The notes under the pieces are model-generated. The model had not been told where the DNA came from. It searched no databases and saw only the letters and a list, made by a program, of their open reading frames with translations. A DNA stretch of 64,000 nt from Chryseobacterium endalhagicum (GTDB lineage: Bacteria > Bacteroidota > Bacteroidia > Flavobacteriales > Weeksellaceae). The DNA is taken from assembly GCF_016745235.1 (NCBI RefSeq), contig NZ_JAELVM010000002.1:1116001-1180000 (forward strand), read 5' to 3'. Positions 33,554 through 42,055 of this stretch are shown piece after piece (position 1 is the stretch's first letter; each line of letters opens with the position of its first letter). The translations under genes and the position numbers were made by a program.

Positions 33554-33692
33554 AATATTAGTTTTTTTCAGTTATTAAATTTTCCTACTCTCTTTTAGGC
33601 TTTTCAGATTCCGCCATTGATTGTTAGTTTTCTAAGCCAAAGGAACGATATAAAAAAAGGCAGTACTAGAGTAGAAAATACCAAATTGAGCA

Positions 33693-33710
33693 GTCCGTAT
33701 TTATACGTAA
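33693..33710 (-). promoter_or_regulatory. CGTA-type palindrome upstream of the tail-collar gene
   Basis: Minus-strand reading TTACGTATAAATACGGAC. Its first 13 bases differ from the element before the tyrosinase gene at one position only. It lies 139 nt upstream of the start codon; no good TAnnTTTG box lies at the 21-nt distance seen in the other two sites. Confidence 0.4.
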
Positions 33711-33829
33711 TGTCTGATGATTTTCTGAGGTGCAGAAAGGATTTAAACGATGAAAAGCCTGAGTTTTTTAGCGGAATAGTTTAATCAGTAATTTATGCGT
33801 CATTATTTCTCCGGAAGGGTGGTATTTAG

Positions 33830-33837
33830 TATTTTTG
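33830..33837 (+). promoter_or_regulatory. -7 box of the enoyl-CoA hydratase gene
   Basis: TATTTTTG matches TAnnTTTG and lies 22 nt before the ATG. No TTG is present at the expected -33 position. Confidence 0.5.
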
Positions 33838-33859
33838 TAAGAATCCAATTAAAATAAAA

Positions 33860-34624
33860 ATGAACGAATTTGTAGCATCAGAAATTAAAAACAATATCGC
33901 CGAAATTACCTTCGGAACCCCAAAAAGCAATTCGCTGCCGGGAGCAATTTTAGAAAAACTGGCCCAGACCATTTTAGAGGAAGGAGCTAAAGAGGAAGTA
34001 AAAGCCATTCTTGTAAAAAGCGAAGGTGAAAAAGCATTCTGCGCAGGCGCAAGTTTTGACGAACTTCTTGCCATTGAAGAATTAGAGGCATCCACAAAAT
34101 TTTTCGGAGGTTTTGCTAAAGTTCTGAACGCCATGAGAAATTGTGGTAAAATAGTAGTGGTAAGAGTTCAGGGAAAAACTACCGGAGGCGGTGTAGGAAT
34201 CGCTTGTGGTGCAGATTATTGTTTTGCTACGAAAGATTCTGCTTTGGCACTTACAGAAATAAATCTTGGAATTGGTCCTTTTGTAATCGGTCCTTATGTA
34301 GAAAGAAAGATAGGGAAGTCTCAGTTTTCCGCCATGGCTATTGATGCAGATTTCAGATCGGCAGAATGGGCAGAACAGCATAATGTTTACCATTCCGTAT
34401 CCGAAAATATTCAGGAAATGGATTCGAAATTAGAAAAATTTATGCAGACACTGGCTTCCAGAAGCAGTGAGGCATTGGCTTTGATCAAAAAAGTATCCTG
34501 GGAAGGAACAGATCATTTTAATGAACTGATGCCGGCAAGAATTCATATGAGCGCCAGCCTAATTCTTGAAGATTCTGCTAAGAAAAATATTGAAGCGATT
34601 AAAGAGAAATTAAGAGCAAAATAA
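33860..34624 (+). CDS. Enoyl-CoA hydratase/isomerase family protein (possible PaaF or LiuC equivalent)
   Basis: 254 residues, crotonase fold. The oxyanion-hole segments EKAFCAGASFDEL (about 57-69) and QGKTTGGGVGIACGADYCFA (about 105-125) are clear. EINLGIGPFVIGPYVERKIG replaces the usual GGTQRL-type loop and looks more like methylglutaconyl-CoA hydratases. A separate 2,3-dehydroadipyl-CoA hydratase (PaaF) is not present among the linked paa genes, so this enzyme, 7 kb away, could fill that step; a leucine-degradation role is equally possible. It is transcribed alone. Confidence 0.75.
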   Translation: MNEFVASEIKNNIAEITFGTPKSNSLPGAILEKLAQTILEEGAKEEVKAILVKSEGEKAFCAGASFDELLAIEELEASTKFFGGFAKVLNAMRNCGKIVVVRVQGKTTGGGVGIACGADYCFATKDSALALTEINLGIGPFVIGPYVERKIGKSQFSAMAIDADFRSAEWAEQHNVYHSVSENIQEMDSKLEKFMQTLASRSSEALALIKKVSWEGTDHFNELMPARIHMSASLILEDSAKKNIEAIKEKLRAK

Positions 34625-34645
34625 TTTTTTATTTAACTAAAATAG

Positions 34646-34678
34646 AAGAGGTTATCCTAAAAGGTTAACCTCTTTTTT
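34646..34678 (+). terminator. Terminator of the enoyl-CoA hydratase gene
   Basis: AAGAGGTTA and TAACCTCTT form a 9-bp stem followed by T residues, 22 nt after the stop. Confidence 0.8.
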
Positions 34679-34701
34679 GATGTATTGATTTGATTTTTAA
34701 T

Positions 34702-34734
34702 CAAAAAGAAATCCGCTTCAGTTACGAAGCGGAT
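34702..34734 (-). terminator. Terminator of the susD-like gene
   Basis: ATCCGCTTC and GAAGCGGAT (34711-34719, 34726-34734) form a perfect 9-bp stem; the A-rich stretch to its left gives a minus-strand T-run. Confidence 0.75.
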
Positions 34735-34759
34735 CTCTGCAGTTAATATGAATGTTGAA

Positions 34760-36268
34760 TTAAAGTTCGTTTTGTTCTACTAAATTTTGAGATGCATTGA
34801 TCTCTGCCTGAGGAATAAGCCATGTCCATCGCTTATCTCCGGCAGGAATAGTCATTAAATTATTAGTAACCGCAGACACATGGTTTGCACCAGTCCTGTC
34901 TAAAGGAAGATTTAATCTCTTCAGATCAAGAAATCTGAAACCTTCTCCCCAAAGTTCTAATCTTCTGCTGTTTAAAATTTCATTAATATAAGCCTGCCCT
35001 GTAGTGGTAGCTCCAGCATATGATGGGTTCCTGTTTTGTGTAAACTCATTAAATACAATTTTAGAGTCTGCCTCTTTATTATCTTTGGCCAACGCCTCAG
35101 CTTCGATTAGATACATCTCTGCAGCTCTCATAAATGGAATGTCACCTAAGCTTGTATTGTTATCAACAGTTCCTGATGCATTTACAGAAAGGAATTTCTG
35201 AGATGTATAAGGGAATTTACTGTACGTAGAAGGCAATGCAAGTGCAGTATGTGCTCCTGTAGGATCAATAACCTGTGTTCTCACATCGGTTGTTGGAAAC
35301 TGTGCGTATAATAAATTGTTGACAACTTTAGGAGCCTGTCTGATCTGTCCTGAATTATAATTTCTGGACATATAGCCCATAAAATTTCCAAAGAAGTCGG
35401 TTGTGGCATCAATTGGTTTATAGCCCCATACCCATTCAGAGTTAGAGTAACTGTTAAAACCTGATTTATACTGAGTATTGTTCATCAGTGCAAATCCTTG
35501 TCTTGCTTCTTTTGCATATAAGGCAGCGTTAGCATATTTTCCCTGTACTAAAGCTACTCTTGCCATTAGCCCTCGAACAACATTCGCATTAAAGTGAGAT
35601 TTATCCGATCTGGTTTTACCATTTAGGAAACCATAAGCCTGTGCAAAATCTGAATTTATTAAAGCATAAACCTCTTCTAAAGATGCTCTGGGAATAGGGT
35701 TGAAAGAATCATCCAATCTAAGTGGTACGCCAGGTTGAGAATTTGTAGCTCCTGCCACATATCTTTTTGCATAGATCTGGGCTAGCATAAAATAGCAATA
35801 CCCTCTGAATGCATAAGCTTCCCCCAATACTTTATCCTTGAGCGTCTGATCCCCCGGAACATTAGGAGCTGCCTTTATGATAATGTTTGCAATTCTTATC
35901 TGCCCATAGAAAAAATCGTATGGATAAAATAAATTTGTAGAAGTAGCATTGGCATTATCCAGCCATCGCAGGGTAGTTACAAACCATCCGTTACCTGTAG
36001 TAGGGAAAACTAAATCATCTCCCATTACATCCATATAAATCAATATTCCGGTGGCACCATTCTGCCCCTGGCTGCTGTTTTGCCTGTAATACATATTTCT
36101 ATGCATTCCATTAATTGTAATACTTAAGTTATCCAGACTTGAGGTTACCAAAAGCTCACTAGCTGCGGTAGTTGGGTCTTTCTCAAGATCATCTCTGTCA
36201 CAGGATGATAGAATGCTTAATATGGAAAGTCCGGAAATTAGAAGCGCTTTATTTGTAATGAATTTCAT
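34760..36268 (-). CDS. SusD/RagB-type nutrient-binding outer-membrane lipoprotein
   Basis: 502 residues. Lipoprotein signal ending in LSSC (Cys23). The TPR-rich N-terminal part includes the motif AYAFRGYCYFMLAQIYAKRY near 150, and the C-terminal part contains ELWGEGFRFLDLKRL, both hallmarks of the SusD family. SusD proteins sit as lids on SusC channels and capture glycans, peptides or other large nutrients. The gene starts 10 nt after the susC-like stop. No glycoside hydrolase or sigma/anti-sigma gene is adjacent, so the substrate cannot be inferred. Confidence 0.93.
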   Translation of the reverse strand: MKFITNKALLISGLSILSILSSCDRDDLEKDPTTAASELLVTSSLDNLSITINGMHRNMYYRQNSSQGQNGATGILIYMDVMGDDLVFPTTGNGWFVTTLRWLDNANATSTNLFYPYDFFYGQIRIANIIIKAAPNVPGDQTLKDKVLGEAYAFRGYCYFMLAQIYAKRYVAGATNSQPGVPLRLDDSFNPIPRASLEEVYALINSDFAQAYGFLNGKTRSDKSHFNANVVRGLMARVALVQGKYANAALYAKEARQGFALMNNTQYKSGFNSYSNSEWVWGYKPIDATTDFFGNFMGYMSRNYNSGQIRQAPKVVNNLLYAQFPTTDVRTQVIDPTGAHTALALPSTYSKFPYTSQKFLSVNASGTVDNNTSLGDIPFMRAAEMYLIEAEALAKDNKEADSKIVFNEFTQNRNPSYAGATTTGQAYINEILNSRRLELWGEGFRFLDLKRLNLPLDRTGANHVSAVTNNLMTIPAGDKRWTWLIPQAEINASQNLVEQNEL

Positions 36269-36278
36269 TTTGATAATT

Positions 36279-39212
36279 TTAAAAAGTTGTACTTAAACCG
36301 AAAGTAATTATTCTCGAAGGTGAATATCTGTTAGTGACTGTACCATTAAATGTAGAGTAGGGCTCTAAGCCTTTTCTTTTGCTGGTCACCCAAAGGTTTT
36401 CTCCACTCACGAATAATTTTAAGCTGCTTATTCCTACACTTTTTACAATGTCAGGATTAAAGCTATACCCTATTGAAGCATTTCTCAACATGAGATAACT
36501 GGCATCTACCAGCCATCTTGATGAAGCAGAGTTTGAAGCAGCTGCTGTAGATGAGTTTAGAGCCGGTACATCCGTGATCTGTCCAGGAGTGGTCCAACGA
36601 TTATAAATATCAGTATGCGATGCTCCGCCCTGAGGAAAAGCATCCATTAAACTTGCATAGTTAGTATCATATATTTTTCCTCCAAACTGGTAATTAAATG
36701 ATGCGGAAAGTTCCCAGTTTTTAAAATTAAAGGTAGTTGAAAAATTTCCAAAGAAATCAGGAATTGCTGATCCATGATATTCATATTTAGCTTTATTCTG
36801 ATTGGTGGTAACCAGAACACCATTGACGGTTCTTACATCTGCTGCTGTAGAACCAGGGAATAAATCCTGATCTAAGACGAATAGAGGGGCACCATCAGAA
36901 GGATCCACTCCGTACCATGATCTTAACCAAAAAGCATATAAGTCTTTACCTACCGTTAGTTTTTTAGTGCCAGTAATAAATTCGGCTTGAGAAAGGGCAG
37001 TAATCTCATTCTTATAAGAGGTTCCGTAGGCTGATACTGTCCATTTCATGTTTTGATTCTTGATGATATCTGCACTCAAAGTAATTTCATACCCTTTATT
37101 TACCATGTTGCCAACATTTCTGTCAATGCTATTGCCCGGAATACCTGCATTTACAGGAGGTTGAAAAGGGAAAATTAACCCTTTTGTTTCAGAATTATAA
37201 TATTCTACTGTACCACGTATTCTTTTATTCAATAATTCAAATTCTAAAGCAACATCAGATTGCGCCTTAGTTTCCCATGTAATTAACGGATCACCTACAT
37301 TAGTAAGCAAAATCCCTGGCTCCGTACCATTGTTATACCCTAAAGAAAATAAGGTTTGATAAGCGTAATTCGTATCTAACGCGTCGTTACCTACTTCTCC
37401 GTAAGAACCTCTTAGCTTTAAGAAATTGACAAATTTATTATCCTGAAGGAAGTTTTCTTTTGAAATCACCCATCCGGCACCTGCTGACCAGAATGACTGC
37501 CATCTTACGTCTGTGGCAAAACGGGAAGAACCATCCCATCTTACCGAGCCTTCTAAAAGATACTTTTCATTATAATTATAGTTCAACCTTGTAAACCAAC
37601 TTTCTTTAGTTCTTTCTCTAAGATGCGAAGTAAGGGTGTTGTTATCTACAAAGTTTCCAAACTCGTAGAAATTATCCAATACCTGATTTCGCTTATAACC
37701 ATAGAGGTAATCTTGTTTTAAATCAAAATTTTCATGTCCCGCAAGAAGGGTTACATCATGTCCTCCCAATTTTTTATTATAGGTTAATACCTGGTTCCAC
37801 GTAAAATCTCTGGTCAGATACATGGTTCTGGAAGCAGAACCAATTCCCAAAGCATCCCCGATGAGTCTGTTTCCATAGGTTTTGTTTAATGTTCCTCTGA
37901 AGTTATATGCCGCATTGGTTCGGAACATCAATTCCGGTAAAATTTTAAATTCTGCATATACATTAGACTGAAGGTTGTATGAATTAGTTTTATCATCATT
38001 TAATAATGTTTCCCAGATAATATTTCTACCTGCGGCGGCATCAACACCGCGTAAAGAACCATCATCATACAGGACATCTCCATTCACATCGTACATTCTC
38101 TCTCCCGTAACTGGGTTATGTCGATATGGACTATAGATTGGGCCCATACCACGTGTCCATGCATAAGGATTTATATAAGCGGAATTGTTGTCTGCTCCGT
38201 TAACGGCTAAGCCTTGACTTGTAATAACGCCATTTAAGCTAGTTCCGATTTTAAACCAGTCTTTAACTTGAGAATCTGCATTGATCCTTAAATTAAGACG
38301 CTCAAAACTGGACTTCACAATATATCCTTTTTCATTGGTGTAGCCTAGTGAACTGAACAATGTACTTTTATCATTTCCACCGGAAAAACTGATGCTATGG
38401 TCTTGTCTTATGCCTACACCAATAATCGGAGCGGCCCAGTCAAAATCATTGTAACGCAGCTTAGCCGAAGAATTAAGCATTCCATCAACAACCAACTGAT
38501 TATCCGGAACATCATAAACATTTGTTCTTACGTTTCCGGAAATTAAATTATTAGTTGCCCATAAGTTTGAGGCAGCGAGACTTTCAGTTGGGTTGGTTAA
38601 TCTTCTCCCATTACGCATGGCTTCCCAAGCAAGCACATAATAATCTGCAGTTCCTACTCTATCATATTCCTGAACAAATCTGCTTACAATACCTGTATTT
38701 GAATTAAGGGTAAATCTTGATGAATTTTTCTTACCTCTCTTGGTGGTTACCATAATAACACCATTAGCCGCACTTGAACCATATAGAGCAGTTGATGACG
38801 CATCTTTCAAAACATTTATAGTTTCAATGTCGTTTGGATTTAATGAATTTAAATCTCCTGGAAAAGGAACTCCATCAACAATTAAAAGGGGTTCGTTTGA
38901 AACAAGGTAAGAACCTGTTCCTCTGATTCTTATTGATGAACCTTCACCTGGCTGACCTGTACCTGCGGCAATCTGAATACCTGCTCCAGCTCCATCCAAT
39001 GCTTGTAAAACATTGGAAATAGGGCGGTTTTCTATTTTAGCTGCGTCTACCTGGATATTTGATCCGGTAATCGTTCCTTTTTTCTGTTTACCATAGGCAA
39101 CAATTACTACTTCATCAATGTCTTTAGTCTTCGTCGAATCTTTCTGTGCAGTTACAGCTTGGGCCGTAAAAAAAACTACTGCAGTAGATAGAATTTTTAG
39201 TTTCACATTCAT
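36279..39212 (-). CDS. SusC/RagA-type TonB-linked outer-membrane transporter
   Basis: 977 residues. Signal peptide at 1-22. IDEVVIVAYGKQKKGTITGS is the TonB-box/plug start, and the plug includes SIRIRGTGSYLVSNEPLLIVDGVPF and the SusC signature LKDASSTALYGSSAANGVIMVTTKRGKKNS. A 22-strand barrel follows, ending in the aromatic TFGLSTTF. The N-terminal carboxypeptidase-regulatory-like domain of many SusC proteins is absent, which explains the short length. It is the first gene of the susCD pair. Confidence 0.94.
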   Translation of the reverse strand: MNVKLKILSTAVVFFTAQAVTAQKDSTKTKDIDEVVIVAYGKQKKGTITGSNIQVDAAKIENRPISNVLQALDGAGAGIQIAAGTGQPGEGSSIRIRGTGSYLVSNEPLLIVDGVPFPGDLNSLNPNDIETINVLKDASSTALYGSSAANGVIMVTTKRGKKNSSRFTLNSNTGIVSRFVQEYDRVGTADYYVLAWEAMRNGRRLTNPTESLAASNLWATNNLISGNVRTNVYDVPDNQLVVDGMLNSSAKLRYNDFDWAAPIIGVGIRQDHSISFSGGNDKSTLFSSLGYTNEKGYIVKSSFERLNLRINADSQVKDWFKIGTSLNGVITSQGLAVNGADNNSAYINPYAWTRGMGPIYSPYRHNPVTGERMYDVNGDVLYDDGSLRGVDAAAGRNIIWETLLNDDKTNSYNLQSNVYAEFKILPELMFRTNAAYNFRGTLNKTYGNRLIGDALGIGSASRTMYLTRDFTWNQVLTYNKKLGGHDVTLLAGHENFDLKQDYLYGYKRNQVLDNFYEFGNFVDNNTLTSHLRERTKESWFTRLNYNYNEKYLLEGSVRWDGSSRFATDVRWQSFWSAGAGWVISKENFLQDNKFVNFLKLRGSYGEVGNDALDTNYAYQTLFSLGYNNGTEPGILLTNVGDPLITWETKAQSDVALEFELLNKRIRGTVEYYNSETKGLIFPFQPPVNAGIPGNSIDRNVGNMVNKGYEITLSADIIKNQNMKWTVSAYGTSYKNEITALSQAEFITGTKKLTVGKDLYAFWLRSWYGVDPSDGAPLFVLDQDLFPGSTAADVRTVNGVLVTTNQNKAKYEYHGSAIPDFFGNFSTTFNFKNWELSASFNYQFGGKIYDTNYASLMDAFPQGGASHTDIYNRWTTPGQITDVPALNSSTAAASNSASSRWLVDASYLMLRNASIGYSFNPDIVKSVGISSLKLFVSGENLWVTSKRKGLEPYSTFNGTVTNRYSPSRIITFGLSTTF

Positions 39213-39240
39213 ATTAACAAAATTTAATAAATAATTGGTA

Positions 39241-39270
39241 CAAATATGTTGGTTTTTTTTAATATAACAA
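39241..39270 (-). promoter_or_regulatory. Probable promoter of the susCD pair
   Basis: Minus-strand TTG (39270-39268), 19-nt spacer, CATATTTG (39248-39241; one mismatch to TAnnTTTG), 28 nt before the start codon. The rest of 39213-39546 is AT-rich and holds the divergent promoter listed next. Confidence 0.5.
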
Positions 39271-39498
39271 TAGTGTTTTAGTTAAAATATTAAATTTTTG
39301 TTAAAAATTATATTTTTTAGTTAAAATGGTTAATTTGAAATTTATCTTTTTGAAAATTATAGAATATTTTTAATTGTATTTTTAATTATGATGTATATTT
39401 TTAATTATAGAGAAAATGATCTAGATAAAAAGTAAATAGTTTGCATTAATAAAAGACAAAAAATGAAGTGATTACATTTAAAATTTTTTGAAAAATAA

Positions 39499-39540
39499 TT
39501 GGTCGGTTAAAAAATAATTATAACTTTGTAATTCAAAGTT
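39499..39540 (+). promoter_or_regulatory. Promoter with overlapping ACTTTG-N5-CAAAGT operator (copy 1)
   Basis: TTG at 39499-39501, 19-nt spacer, TAACTTTG at 39521-39528. The palindrome AACTTTGTAATTCAAAGTT (39522-39540, 7-bp arms, 5-nt centre) covers the -7 box and the expected start site. The ATG follows at 39547. A second copy at 40538-40554 flanks the regulator gene in between. Confidence 0.7.
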
Positions 39541-39546
39541 CTTTTT

Positions 39547-40164
39547 ATGGATTCGAAAAACTATCACGAAGACTTATCCCACATCCGTTCCATGATGGAG
39601 CGGTCTTCCAGATTTATTTCATTGAGCGGACTGTCCGGAGTTTTTGCCGGTCTTGCAGCATTGATTGGTGCTGGGTATGTGTATTGTGCTTTCCAACGCG
39701 AAGGAATTAATTATCTTGACGGAGACAGAAACTTTTTTGGCCCCGCATTGGTCAGAGAACTTGTTATTACCGGAATTGTGATTTTGGTAACAGCTATTTT
39801 GAGCGGCTATATTTTTACTGCAAATAAAAGCAGAAAGAAAGGGCTGAAAATCTGGGATGCCACCACCAAACGTCTGCTCGTAACATTTGCCGTTCCATTG
39901 GTTACAGGAGGAATTTTTTGCCTTGCACTTCTTTTTCATCATCTTTTTGTATGGATTGCTCCGGCCACATTGATTTTTTACGGAATTGCGCTCGTGAATG
40001 CAGAAAGATATACTTTAACGGATATTAAATACCTTGGATATTGCCAGATCATATTAGGACTTATTTCACTGTTCTTCTTGGGCTGGGGACTTCTGTTCTG
40101 GACTATTGGTTTCGGAGTTCTTCATATTGTGTATGGCCTGATTATGCATAAAAAATATAAATAA
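39547..40164 (+). CDS. Membrane protein, first gene of a regulator-containing operon
   Basis: 205 residues. After a soluble, Ser- and His-rich N terminus (about 1-30), some six membrane segments follow, with a Lys/Arg-rich cytoplasmic loop in the middle (SRKKGLKIWDATTKR). No enzymatic motif. It is 59 nt upstream of a winged-helix regulator gene, an arrangement seen in flavobacteria where such regulators control neighbouring membrane proteins. The promoter carries the palindrome described at 39499-39540. Confidence 0.75.
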   Translation: MDSKNYHEDLSHIRSMMERSSRFISLSGLSGVFAGLAALIGAGYVYCAFQREGINYLDGDRNFFGPALVRELVITGIVILVTAILSGYIFTANKSRKKGLKIWDATTKRLLVTFAVPLVTGGIFCLALLFHHLFVWIAPATLIFYGIALVNAERYTLTDIKYLGYCQIILGLISLFFLGWGLLFWTIGFGVLHIVYGLIMHKKYK

Positions 40165-40168
40165 AGAC

Positions 40169-40176
40169 TAAATTTG
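40169..40176 (+). promoter_or_regulatory. Possible internal -7 box before the regulator gene
   Basis: TAAATTTG matches TAnnTTTG exactly and lies 47 nt before the regulator ATG; no -33 element was found. Confidence 0.35.
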
Positions 40177-40223
40177 CAGGATTTTGGAAATAACTTCTCA
40201 AAGCTCTGCAGCACTCACTCATT

Positions 40224-40514
40224 ATGATTAATATAAATCAACTCAATAAAGAATTCGAAAGCCGTGTAAGATTGGGTATTATGTCCGTTCTTATGGTCAA
40301 TGACTGGGTTGATTTTTCTGAAATGAAAGCCCTGCTGGAAATTACAGACGGTAATATGGCGAGCCACAGCAATGCGTTGGAAAAAGCAGGATATATTGAA
40401 GTAAAAAAAGAATTTGTCGGCAAAAAACCGAAAACCTCTTACAGGGTTACCCAGAGTGGGAGACAGGCTTTTAATGAGCATTTGGATGCCTTGGAAAAAT
40501 TATTGGGGAGATAA
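40224..40514 (+). CDS. Winged-helix transcriptional regulator (HTH_34/MarR-like)
   Basis: 96 residues. The fold is readable: VRLGIMSVLMVNDWVDFSEMKALLEITDGNMASHSNALEKAGYIEVKKEFVGKKPKTSYRVT is a helix-turn-helix followed by the wing, as in PF13601 regulators. There is no ligand domain, so it may respond to an unknown signal or act by expression level. The gene lies between two copies of the same palindrome (39522-39540 and 40538-40554), each on a -7 box; it is the natural candidate to bind them. Confidence 0.85.
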   Translation: MININQLNKEFESRVRLGIMSVLMVNDWVDFSEMKALLEITDGNMASHSNALEKAGYIEVKKEFVGKKPKTSYRVTQSGRQAFNEHLDALEKLLGR

Positions 40515-40535
40515 ACCCTATATTTTTTTGAAAAT

Positions 40536-40554
40536 TAACTTTGAAATACAAAGT
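40536..40554 (+). promoter_or_regulatory. -7 box with overlapping ACTTTG-N5-CAAAGT operator (copy 2)
   Basis: TAACTTTG at 40536-40543, with the palindrome ACTTTGAAATACAAAGT at 40538-40554 (6-bp arms, 5-nt centre). The geometry relative to the -7 box is the same as in copy 1. The next ATG is at 40580. Confidence 0.65.
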
Positions 40555-40579
40555 ACTTTATAAAATAAAAATAAATATT

Positions 40580-40870
40580 ATGATGACACAAAAACAAACA
40601 ACATTCACGATTTACGCACTTCCATTGGTTTTACTGTGTGTTCCATTAGTTGGGAATATCATTTCCAGTGAGGTCAATTGGTCACCTTCAGATTTTCTGA
40701 TTGCGGGAATTTTACTTTTTGCCACTGCTTTTCTGGTCAATCTTGTGAGAAGTAAAATCAAAAAACAAAGTTGGAAAATTTTAATCTGTGCTGTCATTGT
40801 ACTGGTTCTTGCTTTGACCTGGATTGAATTGGCAGTAGGCATTTTCGGAAGTCCGTTTGCCGGAAATTAA
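40580..40870 (+). CDS. Small three-TM membrane protein
   Basis: 96 residues from the ATG at 40580. The reading frame continues upstream to a TTG at 40541, but that codon lies in the -7 box, so the ATG is preferred. Hydrophobic segments at about 8-25, 33-52 and 65-85. No family recognised. First gene behind the second operator copy. Confidence 0.65.
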   Translation: MMTQKQTTFTIYALPLVLLCVPLVGNIISSEVNWSPSDFLIAGILLFATAFLVNLVRSKIKKQSWKILICAVIVLVLALTWIELAVGIFGSPFAGN

Positions 40871-40901
40871 ATGATTATTTCAAATCATACAGGTTTCAAT
40901 C

Positions 40902-41741
40902 ATGACAAGAAAAACTTTCATTAAAAGACTGGCGCAGCTTTCAGTAATAGGTGCTTTTCCTGCGTTGTATTCCTGGCAGGTAGAGCCTTTTTGGGTGGAA
41001 TTTGTCCAGAGAAAACTTCCGGTTAAAAATTTACCAGGAACATTGGAAGGAAAAATACTGATGCAGATCTCGGATCTTCACGTGGGAGACCGTTTCGATT
41101 GGAATTTCCTGATCGATTCCTTCAGAAAAGCTCAGCAGTTCAATCCTGATTTTGTGGTCTACACCGGAGATTTTGTGAATCACGGAACTGAAAAGGATCA
41201 GGAAGATCTGAAAAAAGTAATGGAGGCGGCGGTTCACGGAAAACTGGCGACTTTCGGGATATTGGGAAACCATGATTATGGTAAAAACTGGGAAGATACC
41301 GGATGCGCCGAAAGAGTATGCAATACGCTTGAAAATTGTGGAATTACGATGCTTAAAAACAGCAGCATAGAAACTTCCGGCTTGAATTTTATAGGTTTTG
41401 AAGATTTATGGTCACCTAATTTTTATCCGGCCGAAGTGATGAAAACTTATGATCCTTCCAAAGCCAATATCGTCCTCTGTCATAATCCGGATGCCTGCGA
41501 CAAGGATATCTGGAACGGTTACCAGGGTTGGATTTTAAGCGGGCATACACATGGCGGACAATGCAGAATACCGGGAATTATCACACCCGTTCTCCCTGTA
41601 GAAAACAAAAAATATATATCAGGGGAAATAGATCTTCAGGATGGCAGAATGCTGTACATCAACAGAGCTATCGGCCACTCTTTCCAGGTCAGGTTTATGG
41701 TACGTCCGGAAATTACAGTTTTTACATTAACTCAAGCTTAA
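40902..41741 (+). CDS. Calcineurin-like metallophosphoesterase (YaeI-type)
   Basis: 279 residues. The N terminus MTRKTFIKRLAQLS followed by a hydrophobic stretch suggests membrane insertion or export. Metal-binding motifs appear in the right order: DLH (58-60), GDF near 88, GNHD near 121, CHNPD near 192 and SGHTHGGQ near 212. The closest type is YaeI/LpxH-like enzymes that cleave phosphodiesters, often in lipids. It lies among small membrane-protein genes, which fits a membrane-associated substrate. Confidence 0.88.
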   Translation: MTRKTFIKRLAQLSVIGAFPALYSWQVEPFWVEFVQRKLPVKNLPGTLEGKILMQISDLHVGDRFDWNFLIDSFRKAQQFNPDFVVYTGDFVNHGTEKDQEDLKKVMEAAVHGKLATFGILGNHDYGKNWEDTGCAERVCNTLENCGITMLKNSSIETSGLNFIGFEDLWSPNFYPAEVMKTYDPSKANIVLCHNPDACDKDIWNGYQGWILSGHTHGGQCRIPGIITPVLPVENKKYISGEIDLQDGRMLYINRAIGHSFQVRFMVRPEITVFTLTQA

Positions 41742-41749
41742 TATATTCT

Positions 41750-42049
41750 ATGAAAGATCATGAAATTATTAGCATTGGGAAAATAGTGTTCGGACTATGC
41801 TTTTTACTGGGAAATATTGTGTTTACAGGATATTTTATAAGTAAAAGTGATTGGTTTCTAGAATTTGGAATTTTTGTTTTTTTCTATGGAATACTGGCTA
41901 ACCTTTTTGCAGTTACGGGACTCCTTTTATATGGTTTTACTTACAGCTTGAAAATGGCGGTCTGTTTAAAAGCCATCGGCTTGATCCTGTTTAATATTCC
42001 CCTTGGCTTTCTTTACGTAATACTAGGAATTAATTTAATATTTAAATAA
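41750..42049 (+). CDS. Small membrane protein
   Basis: 99 residues from the ATG at 41750, 8 nt after the phosphoesterase stop. Three hydrophobic segments (about 8-28, 33-58, 68-95). The same frame is open further upstream inside the phosphoesterase gene, but that part is a shadow of the other frame. It resembles the 98-residue protein at 42551 in layout, so the two may be paralogues. Confidence 0.65.
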   Translation: MKDHEIISIGKIVFGLCFLLGNIVFTGYFISKSDWFLEFGIFVFFYGILANLFAVTGLLLYGFTYSLKMAVCLKAIGLILFNIPLGFLYVILGINLIFK

Positions 42050-42055
42050 TACATT

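Larger units (their letters stand above)
33554..33859. other. Divergent intergenic region with two regulatory signals
   Basis: 306 nt between two divergent genes. It contains a CGTA-type palindrome (33693-33710) and a -7 box for the rightward gene (33830-33837), listed separately. No small ORF with coding features was seen. Confidence 0.55.

Noticed and set aside
34760..39212. Polysaccharide utilisation locus
   Set aside because: A SusC/SusD pair is present, but no glycoside hydrolase, lyase, sulfatase or dedicated regulator adjoins it.
41528..41749. N-terminal extension of the small membrane protein at 41750
   Set aside because: The extension lies in a different frame inside the phosphoesterase gene; the ATG at 41750 gives a sensible membrane protein.
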